Source: Pleodorina starrii (lineage: Eukaryota > Chlorophyta > Chlorophyceae > Chlamydomonadales > Volvocaceae). From it: a DNA stretch of 64,000 nucleotides. The translations under genes were made by a program, and so were the position numbers. Below the pieces are notes generated by a model, which saw nothing but the letters and a program-made list of their open reading frames with translations, did no database searches and was not told the origin of the DNA. The first letter of the stretch is position 1. Each line of letters opens with the position of its first letter. Shown here in pieces: positions 31,716 to 44,357 of the stretch. The DNA is taken from contig BRXU01000002.1 of NCBI GenBank assembly GCA_030267565.1, positions 2,417,501-2,481,500 on the forward strand, in the 5' to 3' direction.

Positions 31716-34700
31716 CGCCGCCGCTTCCATCTCAACGACCACCGCCGCCGCCGCCGCCTCCGTCGCCGCCGCCTTCACCTCCGCCTCCGCCGCCTTCGCC
31801 GCCTCCTCCTCCATCGCCATCAGCTCCAAGCCGGTGATGAGTGGGCCCAAGTCGTCAATCACCTGGCGTATGCTGTCCTTCCCCACACGCCCCTTGCTCT
31901 GACACAGCCCAGTCAGCTGCGAGCGGGCGCGGTAGGCCAGGTCCAGTAGCAATGCGCACCGGCTGCGCGCTCCCAGCGCCCCATCCTCATCCTCATCCTC
32001 ATCATCCACAGCAGCAGCAGCAGTGCCAAGAGGCCCGGGGCCTGACGTCGTAGATCGCGCCGTCGGCGGCTGTCCCGTCGGCCGCGGCTCCTCTTGCGAG
32101 AACCAAGCAGCCGCGGCGGCGTTCTGATGGCCCCCCGCGATAATCTGCCGTGCGTCCTGCCAGCACCACACCAGGTCAGGCGTCGAGGATGCGCGGGGGT
32201 CGTACTTGCCGTCCGCCCATTCCTTGACCAGTGGGTCCATCTGCGCCCACCGCCCGCCGCCCGCCACAGCAGGAAAAAGGCGCGGACGTACCCGGGTGGA
32301 GGCACAGAGGTGGGTTCCGAAGGGGTGTGCGAAGGGGGTGCGGGGACGGTACTACGGTTTGCGGGCGCCCTGTCTGAGGGCGCTGCGTGCCGGGTAGGGA
32401 ACGCGGCGCATTGGTGACGGTGGCAGAGAGTGCCGTTGCAGGTGCGTGGCGCGGCGCGGCGTGGCTTGGCGAGACTGGGGCCATCAGGAATGGCAACGTC
32501 AGCCCGGCAGCCCGGCCGGGCTCTCACCCTCGCGCGGGTGGCGGCGGAGCCACGCCAAAGGCCCGCGCGACAGGGGCGGAACGGGGCTGGGCGAAACGGG
32601 GCTGGGCTGGCCCGCTCCGTAGCCTCCGCCGCCGCCGCTGCCGCCGGCGCAAAAGCATCTCCCATTCTCCCAAGCATCTCCCATGCCCCAAGCATCTCCC
32701 ATTCTCCCAAGCATCTCCCATGCCCCAAGCATCTCCCATTCTCCCAAGCATCTCCCATGCCCCAAACATCTCCCATTCTCCCAAGCATCTCCCATGCCCC
32801 AAGCATCTCCCATTCTCCCAAGCATCTCCCATGCCCCAAACATCTCCCATTCTCCCAAACATCTCCCATGCCCCAAACATCTCCCATGCCCCAAACATAG
32901 GCCCGCAGGACTCTCCTGACGCCTGCTTTCCCACATGATCAGCCGAACCTAAAAAGGCCCGGCTGCCGTACACGGCCCCTCTCTCCTTCGGGCAACATCC
33001 AGACCAGCCAACCATCCATGCGCATTGAATCTGTCGCAGCATGCCATGCCACGCCGTACCGTGCCGTACTTATTCGTACCTTGCGGTCTGCATCATTGAT
33101 GATCTGCAGCCCCTCCAGCCCCCTGGCTCGGCTCAGCGCCGTGTAAAACATGCCGTGTCCGAACTGCCCGTGCAGGTCCACCTTAACCTGCCGTACGTGT
33201 TGGTTGGGGACAGCGCCGGGCGCACAGCGAGAGGACGGGGCGGTGAGCTCCCGTGAGTCCAGGGAGGGATTGAAGAGTGAGTCCAGGGGGGTGCGGGGTG
33301 CGTTTTAGCCGTGAGATCTGCGGTTAACGTTGCCCACCGAACTCGGAGCGAGGCCTTCAGGTCCGCACCGCAACCAACCCCGACAGTGGTGTGGAGACAA
33401 AAGGTACAGGCCACTAAGTGGTGAGTGTTGATTGCGCTCCGCATTCGCACACCCTCAATCACACCCGCACCCCTGCTGCAAATCCCGCACCGCGACGTCA
33501 CCCCATCACACCGCAACCCACCACACCTCACCACCACACCGCCACACCTCCTCACCTTATCCAGCGTCAGGCCCTGGGACTTGTGCACCGTGATGGCCCA
33601 GGCCAGCTTCAGAGGCATCTGCCGGGTCATCAACGCACCGGGGAGGGAGGAAGGGAGGGAGGGAGGGGGGCGGCGGTGTCACACCTCTTAACCATCGGTG
33701 GCATTTGGCCCCCGGGCAAGTTGACCTCCTCCTCCTCCACTTACTCACTCACTGGTGCCCCCCCCCCCCGCCACTGCCCAACAAGGCCATTACACGCACT
33801 GAAGCAGTCGCGCTACCAGAGCGACTGACTGCCTAGGCCGGATGAAAGGTCGGAAACGCTCCATGGGTCCAGGGAGGAGGTCCTGATGAGGAGACTGCAG
33901 GCGATGGGACGCAGGCGACACGAGCGGGCCCAAACCTGCAAGCCCTGCACGATGCGCCGGGGGCCAGGCCGGGCCTTGCGCGCTTGGCTCGCCCTCACCT
34001 GCACCTCACCTGCACGCGCACGCAGACGCCGTACCCCGGCACGGTGGCCGTGAAGACGGCGGGGCGCACCGGCAGCCGTTCATTATTGGTGAAGCGCACC
34101 TCGGGAACCAGGCGGTTGTCTTCCAACCACCTGCCGTACGCGGCCGAGAAGGCAGGCAGGTTAGCGGGGTCCGCAGGTCATTGTGACTGCCTGGGTAGGC
34201 TGCGACAGGTCATTCATGCCGGTGGTGGTGCTGGTGGTGGTGGTCTTGGGGTGGGTGGTGGTGGTGGTGGACCCCACCAGCAGGTTAGGAGGTACGGCAG
34301 GCGTACTTTGGACAGGACGCGTTGCGAGGAGGGTGAGGAGGATCGGGCGCAGTATCTGGAAGGAAATTCACCGTTGCGGTGTGGGAATGGGAATGGGAAT
34401 GGGGATGGGGATGCTCAGGGGGGTTGCGAGGTCGGCAGGCTCCGGCTTCCGCCGGCCCGGGCCCCAGGGCCGCAGCGCACCCCGCACTCAGTCCCCGCAC
34501 TCAGTCCCCGCACTCACGCTTTCATCGTTCCGCTGCAGTCCACATCGCACTTCTTCGCCAGCGACAAGCACTCCCGCTCGAAGCTCTCGTCCCACTCCTC
34601 GAAGCCCGTCACCACGCCGCGACTGCCGTTGGCGAGCCGCAAGTCCAGGTTCATGTTCCGCACGAGCATCACCTGAGCATCCACCTGAGGGCGGGTCGAA

Positions 34701-37700
34701 GGGTGAAGAGGGGCGGCTCACCTCTCACGCACAAATGGGAGGGCACGAATGGGTACACGGGGCTCAGAATGCTGGGCTCAGTTTACTCGCCTGCGCCTGC
34801 AGATGAAAAGAGGTAGCAAACGCGATTCAGTGGTGGCGTTGCGGTTGGCTTTGGGTCTTTAAGTTCACGGGGTCGGAGTTGGGGCTGGGGCATTTGAGGT
34901 TGAGGTTGGGGACCGTGTGAGGCCCCACTCATGGGAGACCTTATCATGTCGTACCATTCCGATGTCGTACTGTTCCTATAACCGTACCAGTCCTGTACCG
35001 TACCATACCACACCCATACCACACCTTTAGCTGCACCTCCTGGGCAGCCTGGCAGTCCTTGAAGAGGCTCCTGCACTCCCTCCAAAGGCGCTCTTCGGCC
35101 TGGCCGCGCCACTTCCTCCGCAGCTCCATCGCGCGCTGCCTGGCCCCCGCCGGCAACATGTCCAGCTGCATGCGCACACACAAAAAAACCACGCACACAC
35201 GTAGACAGCATGCACGCATACAGAGACACACAGCCGGGCGGTGGCAGCAGAACAGCACACGCTGGCCGAGGGGGCAGACGCGGGGGCGAAGCAGCGCGGC
35301 GAAGTACGGCGAGTCGCGTACGTCTTGTCAAGCCTCGCTTCTCCAGGCAGAAATGCATGGAGCCATCCATGTAGTCATTCACTTAAGTCGCCCACTTCGT
35401 CATCCACTTAAGCGCACATCGTGCATTCCTGCTTCAGAGCTTCCCGCTGCCAACATATTCACTCTTGACGTTGCGTTGCTCGTCCATGCGAACGCAGCCC
35501 TTCGCGCGCGGGAGAGTTGGGCAACCCCCACCCCACCCTACCCTACCCTGCCCTACCCTACCCTGCCGTACCGCCTCTTCGTGTGACTCGCCCTCTGCAT
35601 TTGCCAGCGTCACACTCTCCTGGAACTTGCTGAACGCCTCCGAAGAAAGCAGCCCCTGACTGCGCAGCGACTCGTACACCGTGCCGGGCGGCTCGTGGGT
35701 CACATGGACTTTGTTGACCGCCGTCAGCGTCACCTACGTGTGGTGCACACCACCCGAGGGGACGAAGCTCAAGGGAGGAACATTCAGACATAAACACAAA
35801 CACAAACACAGACACAAACATAAACACATAAACACAAACATAAACACATAAACACAAACACAAACACAAACACAAACACAAACACAAACACAAACACAAA
35901 CACAAACACAAACACAAACACAAACACAAACACAAACACAAACATAAACACGGTAGGGAACCGAGGGGCGATGGCGGGAGAGCAAAGGCCGAGGGCAGGG
36001 GGATGGGAACGCCGGGACAAGGGGCCGTCTGGGAGGCAAGGGGATGCCAAAGCTCTCGCATGGGTAGGTGACTAAAAACTGGGGCGGGGTGGGGATAGGA
36101 ACGACGCAATCCTCCGCTGCAGTGGAGGATTGCGTGCGGGGGGTGGGGTGTTCCTAAATAAGCAAGTCCCGCAGGGGTTCAGCAGCACTCCCCTCTCCCC
36201 GTCAGAGCGGGGCGGAGAGGTGAGCGCCCCGCTGACGTGGAGGTACGAGCGCGAGGACGTGTTGGGGAAAGGTGCACCACCCACCCGCCCACAGCAGCCC
36301 CAGCCACCCACCTGCATGCCCGGCAGATCGGCCAGGTCTTGGTTGTTGCGCTCGTCCACCTGCCGGTTCATCGCGAACAGGAGCGTGGGCGCAATGCCAT
36401 CTTGGCGGTCGAGCTCCCGGCTGCACTGCTCCAGCAGCACCCGCTTGGCCGCCCGGCACTCGTCTTCGGTGCCGCGGCGGACGGCGTTGAGACGCTCCAC
36501 AAAGAGCGCATCGGTCTGCCGGAACACCTGCATCGCCGCGTGCCGTACCCCAGCGCTTGATGTGCTGTTCTGTCAGGGTCGCGCTTGATGATGTGAGTTT
36601 GTGTGCGCGTGTGCGTGCGTAAGAGGACGGCGTCAGGGCCGTGCGGTCCTGGCTTCCGTGGCAGCCGGCGAGGCGTTGTGATTCCCGCAAGCGGGTTTGT
36701 GGAGGCTTATGGACGAGGTGTGAAGAGGTGCGGTTGCCGCGCAGCACAACTATCGAGGTCCACTGGCGCCGCGTCACCGCATGACTTGGTGCGTTTATCG
36801 TTGTTGCTGTTGTTCTTACGGCGGGTTTCGGACCCTCGGAAGGGTTGAACCAGAGGGCCAGCTGTACTGTGCAGTGATGAGCGAGCACCGTCGCGTGCAG
36901 CCGACGCAACCCTAAAACCCTAAAACCCTAACACCCCGCTTCCACCTCAGGACCCGCAGGCAAGGACACACAGGTGAGCGCCAACGGTCCGCTCTCGACG
37001 ACCTCGACACCCCGGGGAGCATTTTGAGGTCGATGCTGCTCCAACCCACCCGCTCCCCTTATTGAGTTTGGCGGACCGGGAAACCCAACTGGGAAGTCAG
37101 CTCTCCTCCAGGGAGCCCCGCCCCCCGCCCCGCCCCCCGCCCCGCCCCGCCCCGCCCCACCCCCCGCCCCACCCCCGGTATCATTTTTTTCCCGCCCCGC
37201 CCCATCACCGCCCCCCGCCCCCCCCCACCTGTGTGAGCTCCACGGTTTCGAAGCCGCCGTAGTGGAACACGGGGGCCTGCGCCAGGGACCAAGCCCAAGT
37301 GGGAAATCAAGAAAGATGAAACCACAGCGGTGGAGCGGAGGCGACGTGTCCGCGAACGGATGGGCCCAGCAGTACTTGGCAAGGTTATGCTGCGGTACAT
37401 ACCGGTAGCGGCAGCGGAGGAGCTGCGACCCAGGAGAGGGTGGCCTGCGGGCCGGCCGGCCACCCGTGACCCGTCCCAGGTGGACACTTGCTTCCCCGTG
37501 GCGGAGGGTCACGGTCCCACGCCCGCGCAGCGGCCCCATTGTCCCGGCCTGCACCCTCCACCCTCCACCCTCCACACACGCACATGCAAACGCACACACA
37601 CCTGAGCGGTGCCAGCAGTCCTTCCAACGACTTCAAGGCGACGCGGGTCTTTCCTTTCCCGCGTGACACGTGACACGCGCAAGTCAGCCAAAACACGCGC

Positions 37701-40518
37701 GCAATCACACACCACACGTCCACAGCACGGTTCCCCCCCTACAGCGAACACGCACGGACCTCAAACATGAAGCCCCGGTTGAGGAAGGGCAGATTCAAGT
37801 AATTCCGCGACACGTCCGACCGCTGCGGCGCGCCGCGCCGTCCAGCAGCCAACTCGACCATTCCGAACTTGTTCCAGATCGGGGGGAGCCTGCGGAGTGC
37901 CGGCGAGGACAGCAGGCACCGCGGGATTCTCAAGGGTTAGGGTGTGGCTTTCGTCAGCTTGATAAGGGTTGCGTCCCCGCAGACCAGCCGCATGGGTCAG
38001 CCGCATGTGAGGCTGCCGACATTGCCACTGCAGCGGCGCGCGAGGCGAGGCGAGGCGAGGAGAGGAGAGGAGCGGAGGGGCGTGCGCGGCCGGGGCATTC
38101 CATCAGGTAACGAAACGGGGCATAGAGGCGAGGAACAGATCCGACCCCGCCACCCCGTTCCGGACGGCCCCTCTGGACTTGCGGCAGCACAAAGCAAGCC
38201 GCAACATGCGCGAAGTGCGCCTCTGCTGAGCCCATTTCGCCCTTCTTACGCCCTTTGTCGAGATCTGTCCAGTATCCCGGAAACTCAACTGGAAAAAGTC
38301 ACCGCTTAGGATGATCTGTAGGCCACCAAAGGGCCTGTCGTACCGTTCCTGCGGAAGACGAGAGGGCGCGCGTGCGGTATTTCGTCGGGGGCTTAAGAGA
38401 GGGAGAAACGAGAGCCGAGACCAGCACACGAACGTAGGACGCACGCACGCACGCGGGCGCGCACGCGGCGCCGGCGCTGCGGCCGTCGCCCATACAGACC
38501 CGCGTTGTGCGGCTACAGCGCGAGAAGGGACAGCGGCTTCACTCAAGCGAGCACACGCTTGCCCCCGCCCCCCAACACCATGCACAGCGAACCGAGGGCA
38601 CCGTACAGGCGCAAAGCGCTCATCAGCCCCCCCGCCCCAACCACGCATCGACCGCGCCAGCCCTGCACGCATCAGCATCATCCTCATCCTCATCATCCTC
38701 ATCAGCAGCAGCAAGGTGACCCACGGCAATGCACGGAGCGGCTCTGGCACGAGGATGCTGTATCACCTTCTTTCGCTTTCTTCCGTCCATCTTTTCGAGC
38801 TTTACAGCCGCTTCCTTTCGGACCACCGTCAGGTAGGCATCCAGCGCCTGCAGCAGCTCGGCGCTCATCATGCTCGCCTCGTCCAGGATCAGAGTATCCA
38901 AATCGTACAGCAGCTCCTGAACCTGCGGCCGACCCGACCCGGCCGTGTGTGTGAAAGTGTACATGTTATATTCGTGTGTCCGAGGGCTAAACTACAAGAC
39001 GCGTGTCGGGAGGGAAGCCCTCCTCAAGGATTGACCGGGTACACCGCGAATAGACGGCAGTAGCAAGGCGGGGGCCGAGGGTGTGTGCAGGGTGACCACG
39101 CACAGGCCGAGGCCTGAGCGGGCGGAAAAGGACGCGGATCCGAGGCAAGGACAGGAGCATCTAAGCGGGAAACCCCGCTTGAAACGGGTTCAAATGCGAC
39201 GGGGCATAGCAAGCAACGGTGGAAGGGAAACGCTACGGAGAGGCCAAGCCAAGCTGGTAGCGCGGTTGCGTACTTGTCCGATGTGATGGCCCCCCTTTGC
39301 CAAAATGGTTGCGTCCCCCTTCGCTTTACCTGACAGGGCCGCAAGGCCAGGGCACGCCCGACCGGCCCGCCTGCGTCGTCACCACCTTACCCTCTCGTCC
39401 GTTATCATGCGCTCAAAGTCCCTGAATTGCTCCAACTTTCCCAGCTTGAGCAGCGAGTGCAGGGTGGTGCCTGACTCGGAGCCGCGCGGTCATCGCGGTG
39501 GGGTGGCGCCATCGGCGCGGCGATGCAAGGCAGCGAGGGCGGGTGCGGGGAGGGAGGATGCGGAGCTCTTTACACTCCTGGCTGGTTATATGTCGCGTTC
39601 TAGTCTCGGCTACCTTGCTTATCTCTCACACTGGAAGGGAAGATGCGGGGAAAGTACGGGTTGATGGCGCCGGCCGGCATGCGGGGCAAAGGCTACGGAG
39701 GCCGGCACGCGGGCGGGCGAAGAGAGCCGCACTTGGTGGAGGCGGGACGGAGGCCGCAGCCGTGGTTTCGGAGCGCACCTCCCCCCGGTGGGTGGCCGCC
39801 GGGAGTTGCCAGCCAGCCAGCCAGCCAGCTAGCCACACGCCCCAAGCTTGTGGTAGAGGCCCCACACCATCAGGACTGGGACGTAACCCATTGAAACACG
39901 CCCACGACCCATCTGCCATCCCCCAACCACGGCCCATCCACGATCATGGCTTAAAGCAACGTAGAAGCGGGCTCGCTATGCCCCCACGTACTATCACTAC
40001 TAAAGCTACTGCATCCACAACCCACCTCCCACCAGGACAGCCGCCAGGCCAGTCATGGCAACCACCGCCACGCGCCGCCCGTACTTGGCCTTGCTGCCGT
40101 ACTTCTTCATCAGGGTGCGCCGTAGCTCTTTAAGCGTGGCCGACTTGCCCGTCCCCGCGCACCCCGTCAGAAACAAGTTACGACCTTGCAGCACAGCGTC
40201 GATAGCCCGCTGCTGCTCCGGAGAGGGCAGGAAGGGGACATCAGAGCTGTCCATATCGAAGTGGGAGGGCGCGGGTGATGAGTAGCTGAAGCTCTCCTGG
40301 CGGGTGGCCTGGAGCGGCGCGGCGGCCGGGGCGGCGTGGTGTGGCGTGCGTTGGAGAGGCGCTAGGGGCGTCGGTCGGAAAGGCCCAACTCGTGGCCCTG
40401 TTGTGCCTTGATGCGGCGCCGCTGAGCATCTCCGAAGCAACGGTGACGCGGCGACGGGGATGCTGGTGGGTGTGGGAGTAGGTGACAGGGCGGCCGCGCG
40501 GCCGCCCCGCAGGAGCAT
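31110..40518 (-). CDS. PIF1-like DNA helicase with polyalanine C-terminal tail
   Basis: ATP-dependent 5'-3' superfamily 1B helicase of the PIF1/RRM3 type. ATG at 40518. Exons (minus): 40026-40518, 39391-39470, 38922 down to 38767 or 38806 (donor ambiguous), 38290-38348, 37760-37889, 37229-37276, 36312-36527, 35572-35733, 35025-35165, 34518-34684, 34010-34130, 33556-33618, 33080-33187, 31110-32240. All other junctions are GT/AG with matching phase. Motifs in order: Walker A GCAGTGKS; MTGLAAVLVGG joined to TTLHS; Walker B LILDEASMM; GGLQIILSGDFFQ then LPPIW; VELTQ then VFRQTD; AQVMLVRNMN and NGSRGVV; WAITVHKSQGLTLDK; FYTALSRARG. The N terminus (about 90 residues, Arg/Pro/Ala-rich, few acidic residues) could be an organelle transit peptide. 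The last exon adds 376 residues, of which about 220 are mostly alanine. PIF1 proteins unwind G-quadruplexes, RNA-DNA hybrids and telomeric ends. No Helitron Rep domain is seen, so it is treated as a host gene. Confidence 0.9.
31150..31830 (-). repeat. (CCG)n-type triplet repeat coding polyalanine
   Basis: About 680 bp of CCG/CCT/CTG triplets on the plus strand, read as GCG/GCC/GAG codons (Ala with some Glu) in the helicase's last exon. It also creates long poly-Pro and poly-Arg frames in other phases that are not genes. Likely length-polymorphic. Confidence 0.9.
32653..32898. repeat. 37-bp minisatellite in the helicase's last intron
   Basis: Alternating near-copies of CATCTCCCATTCTCCCAAG and CATCTCCCATGCCCCAAG (19 plus 18 bp), about six and a half double units. 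It lies between the exons ending at 33080 and starting at 32240, so it is intronic. There is no spacer diversity, so it is not a CRISPR array. Confidence 0.9.
35788..35951. repeat. (CAAACA)n-type simple repeat
   Basis: A CACAAA hexanucleotide array with occasional TAAACA variants, about 160 bp, in a helicase intron. The long Cys/Val/Phe ORFs on the minus strand here are artefacts. Confidence 0.92.
36910..36931 (+). repeat. Interstitial telomere-type repeat (CCCTAAAA)
   Basis: CCCTAAAA occurs twice and is followed by CCCTAA, matching the TTTTAGGG telomere unit known for Chlamydomonas. It lies in the helicase intron between exons 37229-37276 and 36312-36527. Confidence 0.8.
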
Positions 40519-40974
40519 GGTAGTTGGCTCCGTGGTTGGTCCTTGTTTCCGGACCGAGAGCTGGCGTAGGCCGAATAGCTAGCCGTTGGTTTATCAGAGG
40601 TCAGGCGTTTTGGCAACTGAACTGTGTATCTCACCAAGCCATCCGATCGCGTTTAATAGTGTGGCACGGTGTCGTGCACGGACCTTTCGGGGTAAAGCAT
40701 GGTAAATGAACTGCAAACAAAGGAAGGCATATGATTAAATAGCCACCAAATTTATATCGAAATAGCAAAATATGTTACTCGTTGTCTTCAGGCAAAGAGC
40801 CCGAGCGTTCCTGGCCGTGGTGTTTCGGAGCGCGTTTCGGTCATTCATTCATTCCACAGCCATCGACCTCCCTGTTGCTTCCACGTGCGCTACTTATCTA
40901 TATAACACCGTTAGCTAGGCGCCTTCTGTGAGCGGTAGGGACTCTCGAGTGCAGTAGACTTTGCGCAGGTAGAA
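40519..40974. promoter_or_regulatory. Divergent promoter region (helicase / aldo-keto reductase)
   Basis: 456 bp separate the two start codons. The middle is AT-richer than either gene. TATATAA at 40899-40905, 70 bp ahead of the reductase ATG, is a plausible TATA box for that gene. No element could be assigned to the helicase side. Confidence 0.45.
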
Positions 40975-43900
40975 ATGCAAGCAGCCCAGCGCTTGGAGAT
41001 GCGGGCGCGCGGGAATGCCGTAGCCAACACGCACCGCAAAGTAGTTGGCAGACGCTGTGGCGCAGTCAAGCCGCTGGCGAGCGCGGCGCCCTCGGACACC
41101 GCCCTCGCGCCATCAGACATGACAACGCTCGGCAAGACCAGCCTGCGCGTGCCGGTGATGGGCGTCGGTGCATGGTCCTGGGGCGATCGCAGCGGCTACT
41201 GGGGCTACGGCAAGGAGTACGGCAAGGAGGAGAGCCGTGCCGCCTACAAGGTACGCGCACGCGTGTGCGCGGCGAAACTGTCGCGACAGGGGCCACCAGC
41301 AGCAGCTTCCCAGTCGTGCCTGCGATCCAGGACATCCTTCGACAGGAGCAAATACCACACGACATTCTCCTTACTCCACCAGATGGGCGAGACGACTGCC
41401 TTGTCCGCCAGTGCGCCCGGACCCGCTTGCCGCTGGATTATTTGACGGACCGCCCCTCGATTACACCAGCTGCCCACAGGCCGGCGTCGCGCTCCGGGAC
41501 ATGGACACGCGCCATGAGCCCGTCAGCCGCTTCCAGCTGCGTTTCGCCTGCCCGGCGATCTGGCTGGCGGCCAGCCGCGTCCCTCCACGCTGAAGCCACC
41601 CGTTGGGACCGCCTCCCACCCCATGCAACACCATGCAACCACCCAAACGCTTTGTCACGACGCCCTCGCTCCGCGATGCGCCCTCGCCGCTGCTGACAGG
41701 CGCTCATTCGGTCGGGGCTGACCTTCATCGACACGGCGGAGGTGTACGGCTTCGGCAAGAGCGAGGTGCGTGTCGCGTCGCGGTACAACCCCAACGCGCT
41801 CAGCCACGACCTCCCATGCGTGCGGGGCGGAAGACGCGGATTCGCATCCCGGCCCCACCCTTGCTTGAAGCTGTGGACCCCATCCGCCACCCCGTATGCC
41901 CCATCCCATATGCCCGACGACATGTGCCCCCAACCCGTATGCCCCCATCCCTTCACCCTTCCTGTCTCCTCAGGAGTTTCTGGGCGAATTCATGCGCGAG
42001 CAGCAGCAGCAGCAGCCGGCCGCCTCCCCCGCCCCCGCCCCCGTCATCGCCACCAAGTTCGCGCCGCAGCCCTGGCGCTTCAGCAGCGCCAGTGTGGTGC
42101 AGGCCGCCAAGGCCTCCCTGGCGCGGTTGGGGCAGCCCAGCATGGGTCTCTACATGCAGCACTGGTGGGATAGCGCTGCTGCTGCTGCTGCTGCTGGGGA
42201 CGGGTGGATGGATGCATGGATGGTTGGGAGGGAGGGAGGGAGGGAGGGAGGGCTTGGGGTTGGGGGTTAACGGGGAAGGCGAGCGGCGGGGGGCAGGGGA
42301 GGGAGAGAACGGTGCCCCGGGGCAGGGAACGGCGCCAGTGCGGGAGGGGAGAGGCTGGACGGCTGTGCGCAACGCAGCATGAGCGGGAGGCCGGGCAGCG
42401 CCTATTCTCCTCCATACCCGTGGGTAACTGAAACCACCAGCCAACGCCCACCGCATTCACTGCATTTCCCGGACAGCCCCACAGCGGCCGCACAACTGGT
42501 GCCCTTTCGTCCCTTCCTTCGCCCGCCTCCACCGACCCGCCCCCTCCCTAGGCCTCATGTCCTCATGGCTTCATACAGGTCTGGTTGCTGTGACCAGTAC
42601 CGACCACTCACTTCACACTGCCACTCCCCGCCCTCCCTGCTCCCTCCCTCCCCTCCCAGGCCCGGCTACGGCCCGCAGTACTTTTGCAACGACGCCTTCC
42701 TGGAGGGCCTGGCGGAGTGCCAGCAGCAGGGCCTGTGCTCCGCAGTGGGAGTGTCCAACTTCAATGAGCAGCGGCTGCGGCGAGCGGTGCAGCTGCTGGC
42801 AGCACGGGGGGTGCCGCTGGCCTCAAACCAGGTGGGCGGAGGGCGCGGAGGGCGCCAAGGCCTTTGAGGCTTTGAAGTGCAACCCTATGTAAACCCGGGC
42901 GAGACCCGATATGGGGAGTTGAACCGCGCGGCGCGGCGTGGAGCATGTCCTGGTCAGGCCCTCGCACGATACATGCATGGTGTGACTTTTTCCGCCTTCT
43001 TGGTAGTAAGACGGCCCGCCACAGTTGCTTGGACTGCGGGGGCGCATAGCAGGGCGCCAGCGCATCAACCAAAATGGTACCAGACTGCATATCTGGCTGC
43101 AAAGCTGTACCACCGGGTCGGCGCCGCCAAGCTCTGCCCGTCTGCCCGTACGAATGACCGTAAGTCTGTTGTACCACGTGCAGGTGCAGTACAGCCTGCT
43201 GTACCGCGCCCCCGAGACCAACGGCGTGCTGGAGGCGTGCCGCGAGGCGGGCGTTACACTGGTGGCGTACAGCCCCCTGTGCCAGGGCCTGCTGACGGGT
43301 GCGTGTGCGCGTGCGCGCGTATATATAGGGTGTATGGGTGCGTGCGCGTGGGAGCAATGCACGGGCACGTGCACGGGAGCGTGGCGTCTGCTGTATGTGC
43401 AGGGCCACCGACTCACCATCCCCGTCCCCGCCACCACAAACCGCACCACCAGGCAAGTACAGCCCCACCGGCGCCAAGCCCACCGGCCCCCGCCGGCTGG
43501 TGTACTCGGAGTCGCGGCTGCGGGAGATCCAGCCGGTGCTGGACGCCGTGAGGGCGGTGGCGGAGGCGCGAGGAAAGACCATGGCGCAGGTGCGTGGGTT
43601 GGGTGCGTGGGGTGGGTGCTTGCAAGTACCCGGTGGTATACGTGGTTGCGTGCATGTGCGGTTGCAGAAGGGCTGGACTGGACCGAGCAGGGATTGTAGC
43701 AACGACCCTGACCTGCACCTGCGGCTGGTGACACTCGCCGCACCGGCGGCGGCCCGTCCACCGCTTCCACACCTCCACCGGCCTACCCACCTCCACACAC
43801 ACTCGGTTTCATTTTCCTCAGCGTCCCTCCCCCTGAACCCCTCCCGGTCATCACCCCCACCCCCGCCGTCTTCGTCTCCGCTGCGGTATCCTTTTTTACC

Positions 43901-44357
43901 ACCCCCACCCCTCATCAGGTGGCGCTCAACTGGTGCATCTGCAAGGGCACGCTGCCCATCCCGGGCGCCAAGACCGAGCGGCAGCTGGGCGAGATTGCGG
44001 GGGCGCTGGGCTGGCGACTGAGCGAGGGCGAGGTTGCGGAGCTGGATAAGGCCTCGTCGCGCGTACCCATCGGGCTGGGCTTCCCCGTGGTGGGTGCGGC
44101 TGGGGGGGGAAGGAAATCGGCCCGGGGCGGCTGGGGCGGAGCGGGCGCTGCCCGGGCTAACCGTGGCAGCGCCTCCTCCCGTGACTCTGGGATGAGCTGA
44201 AGCTCGGGGAGGGAATACGGGTCGCGGAGTGGATGCGCCCCATCGAAGGTTGGATACACAGTGTTACCGTATACAGTGCGTCCCCCCTCCCCTTTGCCCG
44301 ACCTTTTCGCCAACCTCGCGTGTCGGCTTGGATCTTATGTCGCAGGAGAACTGGTGA
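40975..44357 (+). CDS. Aldo/keto reductase, plastid-type
   Basis: NADPH-dependent aldehyde/ketone reductase of the (beta/alpha)8 barrel family, 379 residues. Exons: 40975-41250, 41700-41765, 41974-42164, 42660-42831, 43184-43298, 43453-43589, 43919-44089, and a 12-nt last exon 44346-44357 coding ENW plus TGA. All junctions are GT/AG and in phase. The catalytic tetrad is visible: D103 and Y108 in [10 protein letters not shown]142 in IATKF, H177 in LYMQHW. The C-terminal cofactor segment has [19 protein letters not shown]. The first 45 or so residues are Arg/Ala-rich with few acids, like a chloroplast transit peptide. Overall it resembles the plant plastid/plastoglobule reductases typified by Arabidopsis At1g06690; substrate unknown. 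Intron 3 holds CTG and GGGA simple repeats. If the last intron is retained, the frame instead ends at 44200. Confidence 0.9.

Noticed and set aside
30948..31949. Long poly-Arg and poly-Pro ORFs on the plus strand and a poly-Arg ORF on the minus strand
   Set aside because: Phase-shifted readings of the CCG-type repeat; only the minus-strand alanine frame joins in phase to the helicase exons.
32653..32898. Regular short repeats as a possible CRISPR array
   Set aside because: Contiguous minisatellite without unique spacers, in an intron of a eukaryotic gene.
35734..36109. Cys/Val/Phe/Leu-repeat ORFs resembling membrane proteins
   Set aside because: Readings of a CACAAA simple repeat in an intron.
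31110..40518. The helicase as part of a Helitron
   Set aside because: No Rep/HUH motif, no Helitron termini seen, and the gene has many phased introns like its host-gene neighbours.
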